NCBI GenBank assembly: GCA_036006425.1
Contig: DASYPQ010000020.1
Location: 56,283 to 120,282, forward strand
DNA length: 64,000 bases
Direction of reading: 5' to 3'
From: DASYPQ01 sp036006425
GTDB lineage: Bacteria > Planctomycetota > UBA1135 > GCA-002686595
Position 1 is the stretch's first letter. The number at the start of each line of letters is the position of its first letter. Below the pieces are notes generated by a model, which did no database searches, was not told where the DNA came from, and worked only from the letters and a program-made list of their open reading frames with translations. The position numbers and the translations under genes were made by a program. Of this stretch, positions 50,738 to 63,085 are shown one piece after another.

Positions 50738-53371
50738 GTGATCCGCATCGCTCGCTTCGCGCTCGCGGTCGTCGTCGCGGTCGGGGCTTCGAGCGCCCAG
50801 TCGACGTCGCCGCCCGCCGCGGGAACGCAGGGCGCGGGGCAAGGCGAACCGGCGAAGCCCGAGACTCCCGCGCAGCGGGAGCTCCCCACGGTCGTCGCGA
50901 TCCGCGTCGAGGGACGCCGGCGGTACACCGAGCAGCAGCTGATCGAGGCCCTCGGGCAGAAGATCGGCGCGAAGCTCGACAACGACGCGATCGACGCGGG
51001 CCTCAACACGCTCTGGGAGGTGTTCCGGGTCCGCGGCCAGGTCCGCGAGCGGAAGGTCGAAGGCGGGATCGAGCTCCAGCTGAACGTCGTCGAGATGCCG
51101 GTCGACCTCGAGCCGCGCTTCGCCGGGAACGTCGAGGTCGACGTCGAGACACTGCGGAAGTGGGCGCAGCTCGGCGATCGCAGCGAGCTGTACCTCTATC
51201 AGGCGCCGCGCGTGCGCGAGCGGCTCCTCGAGGGCTACCACCGCCAAGGCTACTACTGGGCCGAGGTCGACGTCGTCTCGAAGGGCGGCGAGGACAAGCC
51301 CGGGCAGCCGACCGAGTTCCCGGACGTGATCTTCGAGATCCGCGAAGGCCCACAGGTCCACGTGAAGGACGTCGTCGTGACCGGGAACCGCTCGTTTCCC
51401 GACAAAGGCGCGTGGTTCTGGCGTGGCGGGCTGCAGAAGCTCGCCGGCGTCCAGCTCGACGGGCCGTGGCTCTTCAACTGGAAGGGCGAACGGTACGTCG
51501 ACGACACGCTGCAGGCCGATCTGCTCGCGATGCGCGAGGTGTACCGCGACGAGGGCTACCTCGACGCGGTCGTCGAGCTCGAGCGGCGCGAGTTCTCCGA
51601 GGACCGCGCCGACGTCGTGATCCACGTCATCGTCGACGAAGGCGTGCCCTACCGCGTGTCGAAGCTCACGATCCACGCCGTCGAGCAGAAGCGCGATCCG
51701 AAGGCGAGGGATGCCGAGCCCGTCGACGAGATCGTCGACCTCGTGTTCCCGGAGGCCGAGCTCCGGGCGAAGTGCCGGCTCGCGCCGGGCAAGCGGTACG
51801 AGCGCGTGGCCCAGCGCGCGGACCAGCGCTCGCTGCAGGACTACTACGGCGAGCGCGGGTACCTCGCACACCCTTCGCTCGGAGAGACTTCCTGGGCGTT
51901 CCTCGATCCCGAGCTGCGCTTCGACGCCGAGAAGCACGAAGTCGAGGTGACCTACCGCATCCGGCAGGGGATGAAGCGCGTCATCCGCGAGGTGCTCTTC
52001 CAAGGCGCGGAGCACACGCGCGACCGCGTGCTGCGGCGCGAGATCAGCGTCCTTCCCGGCAAGGTGGCCGACATCAAGGAGATCACGCGCTCGTTGTCGC
52101 GCCTGTACTCGACCTCGTTCTTCCTCGACGACTTCGCCCCCGAGGACCACAAGGATCCGGTCTTCACGTTCCTCTCGGCCGAGGATCCGGAGCACCCCGA
52201 GCTCGTCGACATCCGGTACGAGGTCGAGGAAGGGCGCGTCATCAACTTCCAGATCCAGGCCGGCGTCGACTCGAACGTCGGTCTGTTCGGGCGGATCTCG
52301 CTGCGGATGGACAATTTCGACACCACGAACTGGCCGAGCAGCCTGTGGCGCGCGCCGTCGGAGATCTACCACAAGGAAGCGTTCCACGGCGCCGGGCAGC
52401 TGCTCGACCTGCGGCTCGAGCCCGGCACCGAGATCAACGGGTTCCGCGTGCACTTCCTCGAGCCCGACGTGTTCGGGCGGGAGTTCAATCCGTACAGCCT
52501 CGACCTCGACCTGCACCGCACGCGACAGCAGCTCGACTTCTACCAGGAAGACCGGCTCGAGCGGCGCGTGCGTGTCGGGCGCGATTTCGGCCGCAATCTG
52601 ACCGTGTTCGTCGGCTACGCGAACAACGACATCAACGTGTCGAACATCGAGGCGCCGCTGAGGGGCATCGGCCAGCCCGACGAGCCGCAGATCCCGCAGG
52701 CCGTGTTCGACCAGGAAGGCGTATCGAAGATCATCGGCGGCACGTTCGACATCCGCTACCGGAGCGTGGACACGACGCTCAATCCGCGCGAGGGAATGCA
52801 GGTCAACTGGTCCAACGGCGCGTACGGCGGCTTCTTCGGCGGCGACTGGGACTACGTGCGCTCGGACGTCGACTTCGACGCGTACTGGCTCGCCGGGAAT
52901 CCGGAGAAGGACTCCAGACCCGGCTTCCACTTCGGAGCCGGCATCGGCGTGGCCAACGCGTACGGCGACTCGGACGAGGTGCCGTACACGGAGCGGTTCT
53001 TCGGAGGCGGCAGCCGGCTCGGGCGCGGCTTCGCGTACCGCGGCATCGGACCGAACATCGGAGGCGTGCCGATCGGCGGCTCGACGACGCTCGACGGGAC
53101 GATCGAGTACCGGATCCCGCTGTACAGCGTCGTGCAGCCGGGCAGCTACCGGGAGCAGGAGATCTTCCGGATGACGTTCTTCACGGACGCGGTCCTGCTG
53201 GATCCCAACTCGTTCCACCTGGACTTCTCCGAGATGCGCGCCTCGGTCGGAGTCGGTTTCGGCCTGACCCACCCGATCCCGCTCATCTTCAATTTCGGCT
53301 TCCCGATCGCCTCGGGCGAAGGCGACCGCAAGCAAGTCTTCTCGTTCCGCCTCGTCAATCTCACTTTCTGA
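50738..53371 (+). CDS. bamA: Outer-membrane protein assembly factor BamA (Omp85)
   Basis: 877 aa from GTG. A signal peptide (ARFALAVVVAVGASSAQ) leads to five or so POTRA-like repeats (about 50-490; e.g. VVAIRVEGRRRYTEQQL and VKDVVVTGNRSFPDKG), then a 16-strand barrel with the conserved FGGGSRLGRGFAYRGIGP loop and C-terminal aromatic ending (RLVNLTF). It is the core of the BAM complex that folds beta-barrels into the outer membrane. Co-transcribed with dnaB judging by spacing, and upstream of the lipid A genes as in many diderms, though ompH/skp is missing from the usual slot. Confidence 0.93.
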   Translation: MIRIARFALAVVVAVGASSAQSTSPPAAGTQGAGQGEPAKPETPAQRELPTVVAIRVEGRRRYTEQQLIEALGQKIGAKLDNDAIDAGLNTLWEVFRVRGQVRERKVEGGIELQLNVVEMPVDLEPRFAGNVEVDVETLRKWAQLGDRSELYLYQAPRVRERLLEGYHRQGYYWAEVDVVSKGGEDKPGQPTEFPDVIFEIREGPQVHVKDVVVTGNRSFPDKGAWFWRGGLQKLAGVQLDGPWLFNWKGERYVDDTLQADLLAMREVYRDEGYLDAVVELERREFSEDRADVVIHVIVDEGVPYRVSKLTIHAVEQKRDPKARDAEPVDEIVDLVFPEAELRAKCRLAPGKRYERVAQRADQRSLQDYYGERGYLAHPSLGETSWAFLDPELRFDAEKHEVEVTYRIRQGMKRVIREVLFQGAEHTRDRVLRREISVLPGKVADIKEITRSLSRLYSTSFFLDDFAPEDHKDPVFTFLSAEDPEHPELVDIRYEVEEGRVINFQIQAGVDSNVGLFGRISLRMDNFDTTNWPSSLWRAPSEIYHKEAFHGAGQLLDLRLEPGTEINGFRVHFLEPDVFGREFNPYSLDLDLHRTRQQLDFYQEDRLERRVRVGRDFGRNLTVFVGYANNDINVSNIEAPLRGIGQPDEPQIPQAVFDQEGVSKIIGGTFDIRYRSVDTTLNPREGMQVNWSNGAYGGFFGGDWDYVRSDVDFDAYWLAGNPEKDSRPGFHFGAGIGVANAYGDSDEVPYTERFFGGGSRLGRGFAYRGIGPNIGGVPIGGSTTLDGTIEYRIPLYSVVQPGSYREQEIFRMTFFTDAVLLDPNSFHLDFSEMRASVGVGFGLTHPIPLIFNFGFPIASGEGDRKQVFSFRLVNLTF

Positions 53372-53387
53372 CGCGGAACCGCCGTCT

Positions 53388-53417
53388 TTGACAGCGCGGC
53401 GGGCGCTTCGCTACACC
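53388..53417 (+). promoter_or_regulatory. Sigma-70 promoter for lpxD operon
   Basis: TTGACA at 53388-53393 and TACACC at 53412-53417, 18 apart. Begins just after the bamA stop; lpxD starts 47 bases further on. Confidence 0.55.
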
Positions 53418-53464
53418 TTACCGGGCACTCCGCACTGTAGGACGCGCCCCCTGGAGCCCAGAGG

Positions 53465-54529
53465 TTGGGCTCGCGACGCATGACGACGAAGACGCTGGCG
53501 GAATTGACGCACCTGTGCAACGCCGAGTTGCGCGGCGACGGGGCGCAGCTCGTCGAGTCCCCGGCCGCGCTCTCCGAGGCCGGCCCGCGCGAGATCAGCT
53601 TCCTCGCGAACATGAAGTACCGGGCGGAGTTCGCCGCCACGCGCGCCGCGGCCGTGCTCGTGCCGCGCGGGTTCGAGAGTCCGCGGAACGACGTCGCGCT
53701 GCTCTTCTGCAAGGACCCGAGCGCCGCGTTCACGCGCGTCGTCGGAGCCTTCGCCGCGCCCGAGCCCGCTCCTCCGCAGGGCGTCCATGCGAGCGCGTTC
53801 GTCGACGACTCGGCCTCCGTCGCCGCGAGCGCGTCGATCGGTCCGCACTGCAGCGTCGCCGCCGGAGCGCGCGTCGGTGACCGCGCCGTCCTGCACGCCG
53901 GCGTCGTGCTCGGCCGGAACGTCGAGATCGGAGCGGGCACGGTGCTCCATCCTTCCGTCGTCTGCTACCCGGGCGTCCGCGTGGGTCCGAACTGCATCGT
54001 GCACGCCGGCGCGGTCCTCGGAGCGGACGGCTACGGGTTCGAGCCCTCGTCCGATCCCGCCACCCCCTGGACGAAGATCCCGCAGTGCGGCACCGTCGTC
54101 GTGGAGGACGACGTGGAGATCGGCGCGAACGTGACCATCGACAGGGGGCGCTTCGGCGCCACGCGGATCGGACGCGGAGCGAAGATCGACAATCTCGTCC
54201 ACATCGCGCACAACGTCGTCATCGGGCCGGGCGCGCTGATCATCGCGCAGGTCGGCATCGCCGGCAGCACGCGCGTCGGAGCGCGCGCGATCCTGGCGGG
54301 CCAGGCCGGCATCAACGGCCACATCGAGATCGGCGCCGGCGCGCGGATCGCGGCGCAGGCCGGCGTGTTCGGCGACGTTCCGGCGGGCGCGGACTACCTC
54401 GGCTGGCCGGCGCGACCGCGCGCGGAGGCGCTCCGGCGGTACGCTTTCATCGAGCGACTGCCGCAGATGCAGGAGCGCCTCAAGGAAGTCGAACGGCGTC
54501 TGAAGGAGTTCGAGGGGAGGATTGCATGA
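53465..54529 (+). CDS. lpxD: UDP-3-O-(3-hydroxyacyl)glucosamine N-acyltransferase
   Basis: 354 aa. An N-terminal uridine-binding domain (TLAELTHLCNAELRGDG, ISFLANMKYR), a left-handed beta-helix of hexapeptide repeats, and the catalytic region IDNLVHIAHNVVIG. C-terminal helices ending in a coiled coil (MQERLKEVERRLKEFE). It adds the second acyl chain in lipid A synthesis. The TTG at 53465 has GGAG upstream; ATG 53480 is an equally plausible start. It overlaps lpxC-fabZ (ATGA). Confidence 0.93.
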   Translation: MGSRRMTTKTLAELTHLCNAELRGDGAQLVESPAALSEAGPREISFLANMKYRAEFAATRAAAVLVPRGFESPRNDVALLFCKDPSAAFTRVVGAFAAPEPAPPQGVHASAFVDDSASVAASASIGPHCSVAAGARVGDRAVLHAGVVLGRNVEIGAGTVLHPSVVCYPGVRVGPNCIVHAGAVLGADGYGFEPSSDPATPWTKIPQCGTVVVEDDVEIGANVTIDRGRFGATRIGRGAKIDNLVHIAHNVVIGPGALIIAQVGIAGSTRVGARAILAGQAGINGHIEIGAGARIAAQAGVFGDVPAGADYLGWPARPRAEALRRYAFIERLPQMQERLKEVERRLKEFEGRIA

Positions 54530-55818
54530 CCCGCAAGCAGCGCACGTTGCGCACCGTGGTCGAGTTCTCCGGCGTCGGCCTCCACTCCGGCGAGACCGTC
54601 CGCGCGCGGATCCTTCCGGCGCCGCAGGACCACGGCGTCGAGTTCGTCCGCACGGACCTGCCCGACGCCGCGCCGATCCCGGCCAAGATCGCGTTCCACT
54701 CCGCGAAGGAGCGCCGCACGCGCCTCGAGCGCGGGAATGCGCACGTCGACACCGTGGAGCACCTGCTCTCGGTGTGCTGCGGACTCTCGATCGACAACCT
54801 GACGGTCGAGCTCTCGGGATCGGAGATGCCCGGGCTCGACGGCAGCGCGCTCGAGCTCATGAACCTCGTCCAGCAGGCCGGCGTCGTCGAGCAGGCCGCG
54901 GAAGCGCGCGTCTTCGAGCTGGATCAGGCGGTCTACGTGCGCGAAGGCTCGGCGACGCTCGTCGCGCTCCCGACGGACACGGCGGGCCTCACGCTGCAGT
55001 ACGTCGCGTCCTTCGACGAGCCCGGTGTCGTCGGAGGCTCCTACCAGCTCGACCTCTCGCCCGAGACCTTCGCGCGCGAGATCGCGCCGGCGCGCACGTT
55101 CTGCCTCGCGTCCGAGGTCGAAGCGCTGCAGAAGGCCGGCTTCGGGAAGGGCGCCACGCGCGAGAACACGGTCGTGCTCGGCGATCCGTCGATGACGCTG
55201 CGGCTGCCCGGAGAGCCGGTGCGCCACAAGGTCCTCGACCTGCTCGGCGACCTGTTCCTCCTGGGCGCCGATCTCCGCGCGCACGTCATCGCGACCCGCT
55301 CGGGGCACGCCACGAACGCGGCGCTCGTCCGCCGCCTCCACGACCTGATGCTGGCGCTCGAGACCGGAGGACTCATCCGGCGCGAGTCCGGGCTCGACGT
55401 ACGCGAGATCCTCCGGATGCTCCCGCACCGGTATCCGTTCCTGCTGATCGACCGCGTGCTCGAGATCGACGGCTACCGGCACGCCGTGGCCGTCAAGAAC
55501 GTCTCGATCAACGAGCCGTACTTCCAAGGGCACTTCCCCGCGGCGCCGCTGATGCCGGGCGTCCTCCAGCTCGAGGCGATGGCGCAGCTCGCCGGGGTCC
55601 TGCTCCTGCGCAAGCTCGAGAACACGGGCAAGCTCGCCGTGCTCTGGTCGATCGACAAGGTCAAGCTGCGCGGCGCGGTGGTCCCCGGAGACCAGCTGCG
55701 ACTCGAGGTCGAGACGCTGCGCAGCAAGGACCAGATCGCGCAGGTCCGCGCCACCGGGACGGTCGCGGGCAAGCTCGTGTGCGAGGCGACCCTGATGTTC
55801 ACCATGATCGATGCGTAG
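54526..55818 (+). CDS. lpxC: LpxC-FabZ fusion: lipid A deacetylase and 3-hydroxyacyl-ACP dehydratase
   Basis: 430 aa. Residues 1-290 are LpxC: TVVEFSGVGLHSGE, the zinc ligands in DTVEHLLSV, HKVLDLLGD and the histidine in SGHATN. Residues 295-430 are FabZ: LPHRYPFLLIDRVLEID with the catalytic histidine, and GHFPAAPLMPGVLQLEAMAQ with the glutamate. LpxC commits UDP-acyl-GlcNAc to lipid A; FabZ makes unsaturated acyl-ACP. The fusion couples lipid A and fatty-acid flow and is known from Bacteroidota and Planctomycetota. The two FabZ residues and the LpxC zinc ligands appear intact. Confidence 0.95.
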   Translation: MTRKQRTLRTVVEFSGVGLHSGETVRARILPAPQDHGVEFVRTDLPDAAPIPAKIAFHSAKERRTRLERGNAHVDTVEHLLSVCCGLSIDNLTVELSGSEMPGLDGSALELMNLVQQAGVVEQAAEARVFELDQAVYVREGSATLVALPTDTAGLTLQYVASFDEPGVVGGSYQLDLSPETFAREIAPARTFCLASEVEALQKAGFGKGATRENTVVLGDPSMTLRLPGEPVRHKVLDLLGDLFLLGADLRAHVIATRSGHATNAALVRRLHDLMLALETGGLIRRESGLDVREILRMLPHRYPFLLIDRVLEIDGYRHAVAVKNVSINEPYFQGHFPAAPLMPGVLQLEAMAQLAGVLLLRKLENTGKLAVLWSIDKVKLRGAVVPGDQLRLEVETLRSKDQIAQVRATGTVAGKLVCEATLMFTMIDA

Positions 55819-55828
55819 GGAGTGAGCC

Positions 55829-56683
55829 GTGGCGAAGCGAATCCATCCCACCGCCGTCGTCGCCGCCGGAGCGGAGCTCGGCGCCGACGTCGAGATCGGC
55901 CCGCACTCCGTCGTCGGACCGAAGGTGGTGATCGGCGACCGCACGCGCATCGGGCCGCAGGTGGTCCTCGACGGCCGGACTAGGATCGGCGAGGACAACC
56001 TGATCGTCGGCCAGGCGAGTCTCGGCGGTCCTCCCCAGGACCTGTCGTACCGCGGTGAGCCGACCGAGCTCTGGATCGGCGACCGCAACACGATCCGCGA
56101 GTTCGTGACAATCAACCGCGGGACGGTCAAGGGCGGCGGGATCACGAGAGTCGGCAGCGACTGCCTGCTCATGGCCTGCTGCCACGTCGCGCACGACTGC
56201 GATCTCGCGGACCGGATCATCATGGCGAACAACGTCCTCCTCGCGGGACACGTCCGCGTCGAGGAGCAGGCGAACATCTCCGGGGGCGCAGCGGCGCACC
56301 ACTTCGTCACGATCGGCGCGTTCTGCTACGTCGGCGGGATGACGCGGATGGTCCAGGACGTCCCGCCGTACATGATCCTCGAGGGTCACCCGAGCCGCGT
56401 CCGCGGCGTCAACGTGATCGGCCTGCAGCGCGGAGGCTTCGCGGAGTCCGAGATCGAGGCGCTGCGCCACGCGTTCCGCGTCATCTGGCGCTCGGGCGAT
56501 CCGCGCCACAGCACGCTCCTCGAGCTCAAGACGAACGCCGACGGCTCGCGCGCGCTGGACCACCTCGTCGCGAGCCTCGTGAACACGGAAAAAGGCGCGA
56601 AGGGCCGGTACCGCGAGTGCCTGCGCGAGCAGTTCCAGCGCGCGGGCATCGAGCGCGTCCTCGGCGAGATCGCGGAAGCATGA
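55829..56683 (+). CDS. lpxA: UDP-N-acetylglucosamine acyltransferase
   Basis: 284 aa from GTG with AGGGAG ahead. A left-handed beta-helix of hexapeptide repeats (IHPTAVVAAGAELGADVEIG), the catalytic histidine block LMACCHVAHDC, the signature GGAAAHHFVTIGAFCYVGG and C-terminal helical domain. First step of lipid A. The 284 aa size is a little above the E. coli 262. Its stop overlaps the Gfo/Idh gene (ATGA). Confidence 0.94.
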   Translation: MAKRIHPTAVVAAGAELGADVEIGPHSVVGPKVVIGDRTRIGPQVVLDGRTRIGEDNLIVGQASLGGPPQDLSYRGEPTELWIGDRNTIREFVTINRGTVKGGGITRVGSDCLLMACCHVAHDCDLADRIIMANNVLLAGHVRVEEQANISGGAAAHHFVTIGAFCYVGGMTRMVQDVPPYMILEGHPSRVRGVNVIGLQRGGFAESEIEALRHAFRVIWRSGDPRHSTLLELKTNADGSRALDHLVASLVNTEKGAKGRYRECLREQFQRAGIERVLGEIAEA

Positions 56684-57711
56684 GCGCGGCCGAGCTCGGC
56701 GCGGGCGACCGGCCGCTCCGCCTCGCCGTGATCGGAGCCGGGCACCTCGGCCGGTTCCACGCGAAGATCTTCGCCGAGAACCCGCTGTGCAGCCTCGTCG
56801 CCGTCGTCGACCGCAGCGCGGAACGCGCGCGCACGATCGCCCTCGAAGTCGGCTGTGCCGCGTACGAGGACGCCGCCGAGCTCCCGCGCGACCTCGACGC
56901 CGTCAGCATCGCGGTGCCGACGGCGCTCCACGCCGAGGTCGCGATCCCGCTCCTCGAGCGCGGCATCCCGACGCTGATCGAGAAGCCTCTCGCGTCAACC
57001 CTCGCGGAGGCGGACGCGATCCTCGCCGCCGCGAAGCGCGGTGGCTGCACCGTCGCCGTCGGGCACGTCGAGCGCTTCCAGCCCGGTCTGCGCAAGGTGC
57101 GCGAGATGGGGCTGCGTCCGCGCTTCATCGAGTGCCACCGCCTGGCGCCGTTCAGCTTCCGCAGCCTCGACGTCGGCGTCGTCCACGACCTGATGATCCA
57201 CGACCTCGATCTCGTGCTCGATCTCGTCGGATCGGAGGTCGCGAGCTTCGACGCCGCGGGCGGAGCGATCCTGACCGACCGCGAGGACGTCGCCTCCGTC
57301 CGCCTCGTGTTCGAGAACGGCGCGCGCGCGAACGTCACCGCGAGCCGCGCCTCGCTGACGCCGATGCGGCGCTTCCGCCTGTTCTCGAGCGACGGCTACG
57401 TCAGCCTCGACTTCGTGAAGAACTACGGGCTGATCGTCCGCAAGGGGCCGGAGTGGGAAGCGGGCCGGAAGGCGCTGCGCGAGATGGAGCCCTCGATGCT
57501 CGCCGCGCAGAAGGACTGGATCACCACGAAGGTCCTCCAGGTCGACGAGCTCGACCTCGGCGGCGAGCAGCGGCCGTTGCAGGCCGAGCTCCATGCGTTC
57601 CTCCTCGCCGTGAAGGAACGCCGCGCTCCCGAGGTGACGGGCGAGGACGGTCGACGGGCTCTCGCCCTCGCCGACCGCATCGCTGCGGACATCCGCACGC
57701 AGCGTTGGTAG
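56680..57711 (+). CDS. Gfo/Idh/MocA-family NAD(P)-dependent oxidoreductase (possible GnnA)
   Basis: 343 aa. A Rossmann loop VIGAGHLGRFHAKIF, the family motif EKPLASTLAEAD, and a C-terminal alpha/beta domain (VVHDLMIHDLDLVLDLVG). Acting on sugars or sugar nucleotides. Position directly after lpxA, with translational overlap, suggests it may oxidise UDP-GlcNAc at C3 as GnnA does when making 2,3-diamino lipid A precursors. The matching aminotransferase GnnB is not in this window, so this is inference. Ends 13 bases before ileS. Confidence 0.8.
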   Translation: MSAAELGAGDRPLRLAVIGAGHLGRFHAKIFAENPLCSLVAVVDRSAERARTIALEVGCAAYEDAAELPRDLDAVSIAVPTALHAEVAIPLLERGIPTLIEKPLASTLAEADAILAAAKRGGCTVAVGHVERFQPGLRKVREMGLRPRFIECHRLAPFSFRSLDVGVVHDLMIHDLDLVLDLVGSEVASFDAAGGAILTDREDVASVRLVFENGARANVTASRASLTPMRRFRLFSSDGYVSLDFVKNYGLIVRKGPEWEAGRKALREMEPSMLAAQKDWITTKVLQVDELDLGGEQRPLQAELHAFLLAVKERRAPEVTGEDGRRALALADRIAADIRTQRW

Positions 57712-57724
57712 AAAGAGGGGCCCG

Positions 57725-61012
<3,288 letters not shown>

Positions 61013-61356
61013 AGCTTCGACCGATTGCGGCGCGCGCGACCCCGCGGTAGGTTCGCAAGTCCGGGGCAACCCTGGTGCGCAGGTGCTCGGTCCAGTTCCC
61101 TGGAGCCGAACAACGATTTCGACGGGCTCAGTTCGACTGGCGCGGCATCCACCGCGCGGTGACGGGCCCACCTGGAACCAACTGGTTCCGGGCACGGACC
61201 CTCACGGCGCACCGGGGCCCCCGCACCCCGTCGCCGCGCCGCGCGCGCGCGCGGATTCCGCTTGGCGTCCTACGACGGCGCACGCGCGAGGGATATCATC
61301 CGCGGCGGTCGCACGCCGCGACCACGGAACAGGCCGGTTTCGAGCTCAACACCCTG
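61013..61356 (+). other. 344-base gap between ileS and the L,D-transpeptidase gene
   Basis: No protein-like reading frame on either strand that I trust. The frame of the next gene stays open upstream, but codes for basic, low-complexity residues. It holds a 16-base palindrome (61174-61189) and a -10-like TATCAT at 61294-61299 with no clear -35. No tRNA found; a T-arm-like patch near 61050-61062 has the wrong loop sequence. Confidence 0.5.
61174..61189. repeat. Palindrome GGAACCA-AC-TGGTTCC
   Basis: Perfect 7-bp arms with a 2-base centre. It could bind a dimeric repressor controlling the downstream gene, or be chance. No known operator fits. Confidence 0.25.
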
Positions 61357-62748
61357 ATGCGCGCGATCCTCATCCTCCTCCTCGTCGGTGGCTTGCTTTG
61401 GCTGGTTCTCTACGGTTTTCGCAGCGTGCACGCGGGTGCGTCGTCTGCGGAACCGGCGGGCGGCCTGCTCTTGACGAGCGAAGCGACGCCGGCCCCCGCG
61501 GCTCCCGCCGCACCCGCGAACGAGCCCGCGAAAGAGCCCGCGAAAGAGCCCGCGAAAGAGAACGTACGCCCTCAGGCGACATCGACGCCGGCGCCCGCGC
61601 CGACGTCGAGCCCGGCGCCGGTGCAGGCGAAGCCGGTCGTCCCGCCCGCGCCTGCGGTCGAGCCCGCCAGCGCGAAGCCCGCGCAGAGCAGCGCGGCCCC
61701 GGCGGACGAGGTCGCCGTCGCGAGCGTGCTGCTCCACCGCACGCAGGATCTGCAGTCGTACCTCGACGGGCCCGGGAAGGCGCTGCCCGCGGGGCGTCGC
61801 GATCTCGCGCTCGCGCTGCAGCGCCTCGTCGTCGGTTCGGTGGACGAGGCGCGCCGGATGGCGGAGGGGCTCGAGTCGCGCGACGGAGTGCGCGTCTCCG
61901 AAGCGACGTTCCTGAAGCAGGCATTGGCTTCCGGACCGAAGACGATGGAAGCGGCGCAGCGGGGCGACTCGCCGCTCGTCCTGGCGGCCGGTCTCGCGTG
62001 CATCGCGCGTGACGCGAAAACAGCTCTATCCGCAGGGAAAAACCGCGAGGCGGCGCTCGGCTACGGTGAGCTGCTGCAGGGCGAGGTGCTCGCCCCGTGG
62101 AGCGCCGACCGGGACTCGCTCGTCGCCTGGAGCGACGCGCTCGCGCACGCGCAGGCGGGCTACCGCTGGTCGCCCGACGGCGGCTGGGCCTCGAGCGAAG
62201 TGAAGGTCGAGGCGGGCGACAGCTTGATCAGCGTGCGCAAGCGCGTGCTCAAGGACCACCCGGAGTGGCTGCTCTGCACGGGGCAGATCGCGCGCTCGAA
62301 CGGCCTGCGCAGCGAGACGATCCACCCGGGGCAGACGCTGCGCGTCCCGACGTCGCGCGCCAACGTGCTCGTCGACCTCGATGCGCACTGGGCTCTCTAC
62401 CGCCTCGGAAACGAGGTCGTGGCCGCCTGGGAGATCGGGGTCGGCAAGCCCGGCACCGAGACGCCTCCGGGCGAATACGTCGTGGGGGAGAAGACCAAGG
62501 ATCCGCCCTGGTTCCGGCCGGGCCATCCGCCCGTGCCGTTCGGAGACCCCGAGAATCCGCTCGGAACGCGCTGGATCGCCTGGCAAAAGGCTGACGGCAC
62601 GAACACCGGCCTCGGTTTCCACGGCACGAAGGATCCCGCCAGCATCGGCGAGGACCAGAGCCAGGGCTGCGTCCGCATGCGGCAACCGGCGATCGAGGAG
62701 CTCTTCGAGATCCTCCCCAAGGGGGCGAAGATCACCGTGCAGCCGTGA
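61357..62748 (+). CDS. LysM-like L,D-transpeptidase (YkuD)
   Basis: 463 aa. A membrane anchor (AILILLLVGGLLWLVLYGF) is followed by a Pro/Ala/Lys-rich linker (about 30-130), a helical region, a LysM-like segment (VEAGDSLISVRKRVL to HPGQTLRVPT) and a YkuD domain with HGTKDPASIGEDQSQGCVRM (catalytic Cys438). It forms 3-3 cross-links in peptidoglycan or attaches lipoproteins. The start at 61357 was chosen for the hydrophobic anchor; there is no clear Shine-Dalgarno. Confidence 0.85.
   Translation: MRAILILLLVGGLLWLVLYGFRSVHAGASSAEPAGGLLLTSEATPAPAAPAAPANEPAKEPAKEPAKENVRPQATSTPAPAPTSSPAPVQAKPVVPPAPAVEPASAKPAQSSAAPADEVAVASVLLHRTQDLQSYLDGPGKALPAGRRDLALALQRLVVGSVDEARRMAEGLESRDGVRVSEATFLKQALASGPKTMEAAQRGDSPLVLAAGLACIARDAKTALSAGKNREAALGYGELLQGEVLAPWSADRDSLVAWSDALAHAQAGYRWSPDGGWASSEVKVEAGDSLISVRKRVLKDHPEWLLCTGQIARSNGLRSETIHPGQTLRVPTSRANVLVDLDAHWALYRLGNEVVAAWEIGVGKPGTETPPGEYVVGEKTKDPPWFRPGHPPVPFGDPENPLGTRWIAWQKADGTNTGLGFHGTKDPASIGEDQSQGCVRMRQPAIEELFEILPKGAKITVQP
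61522..61557. repeat. Three perfect copies of a 12-base repeat (Glu-Pro-Ala-Lys)
   Basis: GAGCCCGCGAAA repeats three times head to tail inside the linker of the L,D-transpeptidase, giving EPAKEPAKEPAK. Copy number may vary between strains. Confidence 0.85.
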
Positions 62749-62857
62749 GGCTCGCCGGCGACGCCCCGACCTGCCGCGCGCGAGCAGCGTAAGTCCCTGT
62801 TTTGGCGCGAGTTAGGGAGCGTCATTCGAGTCCGTCACGGTTTCTGATGCGACATTG

Positions 62858-62885
62858 TTGACGGGCCCCCTCGAAGCTCTATCAT
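62858..62885 (+). promoter_or_regulatory. rRNA operon promoter
   Basis: TTGACG at 62858-62863, a 16-base spacer and TATCAT at 62880-62885, on the correct strand and about 200 bases before the 16S start. A good sigma-70 match in very GC-rich DNA. Confidence 0.65.
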
Positions 62886-62977
62886 CCCCGTCCCCCAAAG
62901 CCCGGAGCGACCTCGGTCGCGAAGGACGCGGGGAACGCGAGTCCAAGGCCCGGGCGCGACTTCGTGCCTGCGAGGCC

Positions 62978-62993
62978 TGAGCTCTTTGAAAAC
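62978..62993 (+). promoter_or_regulatory. boxA-like rRNA antitermination site
   Basis: TGAGCTCTTTGAAAAC resembles boxA (TGCTCTTTAACA), the site bound by NusB/S10 in rRNA leaders. It lies about 90 bases before the 16S gene. Confidence 0.5.
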
Positions 62994-63085
62994 AAGGGTG
63001 GCCCTTGAAACCGTGCGAGCAGGACGAGCATCCCTCCGGGGGTGCCGTCCAAATCTCCAATAAGAAAGCCAACAGACAACTTCAA

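Larger units (their letters stand above)
62749..63085 (+). other. 337-base leader region before 16S rRNA
   Basis: No gene. Contains the rRNA promoter (62858-62885), then about 195 bases of leader with the boxA-like site. The first 100 bases, after the transpeptidase stop, show no clear terminator. Confidence 0.7.

Noticed and set aside
61050..61062. Possible tRNA T-arm (GGTTCGCAAGTCC)
   Set aside because: The loop lacks the conserved A58, and no acceptor, D or anticodon arms are found nearby.
61174..61189. Palindrome as a LexA (SOS) box
   Set aside because: The spacing (GAAC-N6-GTTC) does not match known boxes (GAAC-N4-GTTC) and the gene is not a repair gene.
61075..61356. 94-residue N-terminal extension of the L,D-transpeptidase
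   Set aside because: Basic, low-complexity sequence before a normal membrane anchor; not supported.
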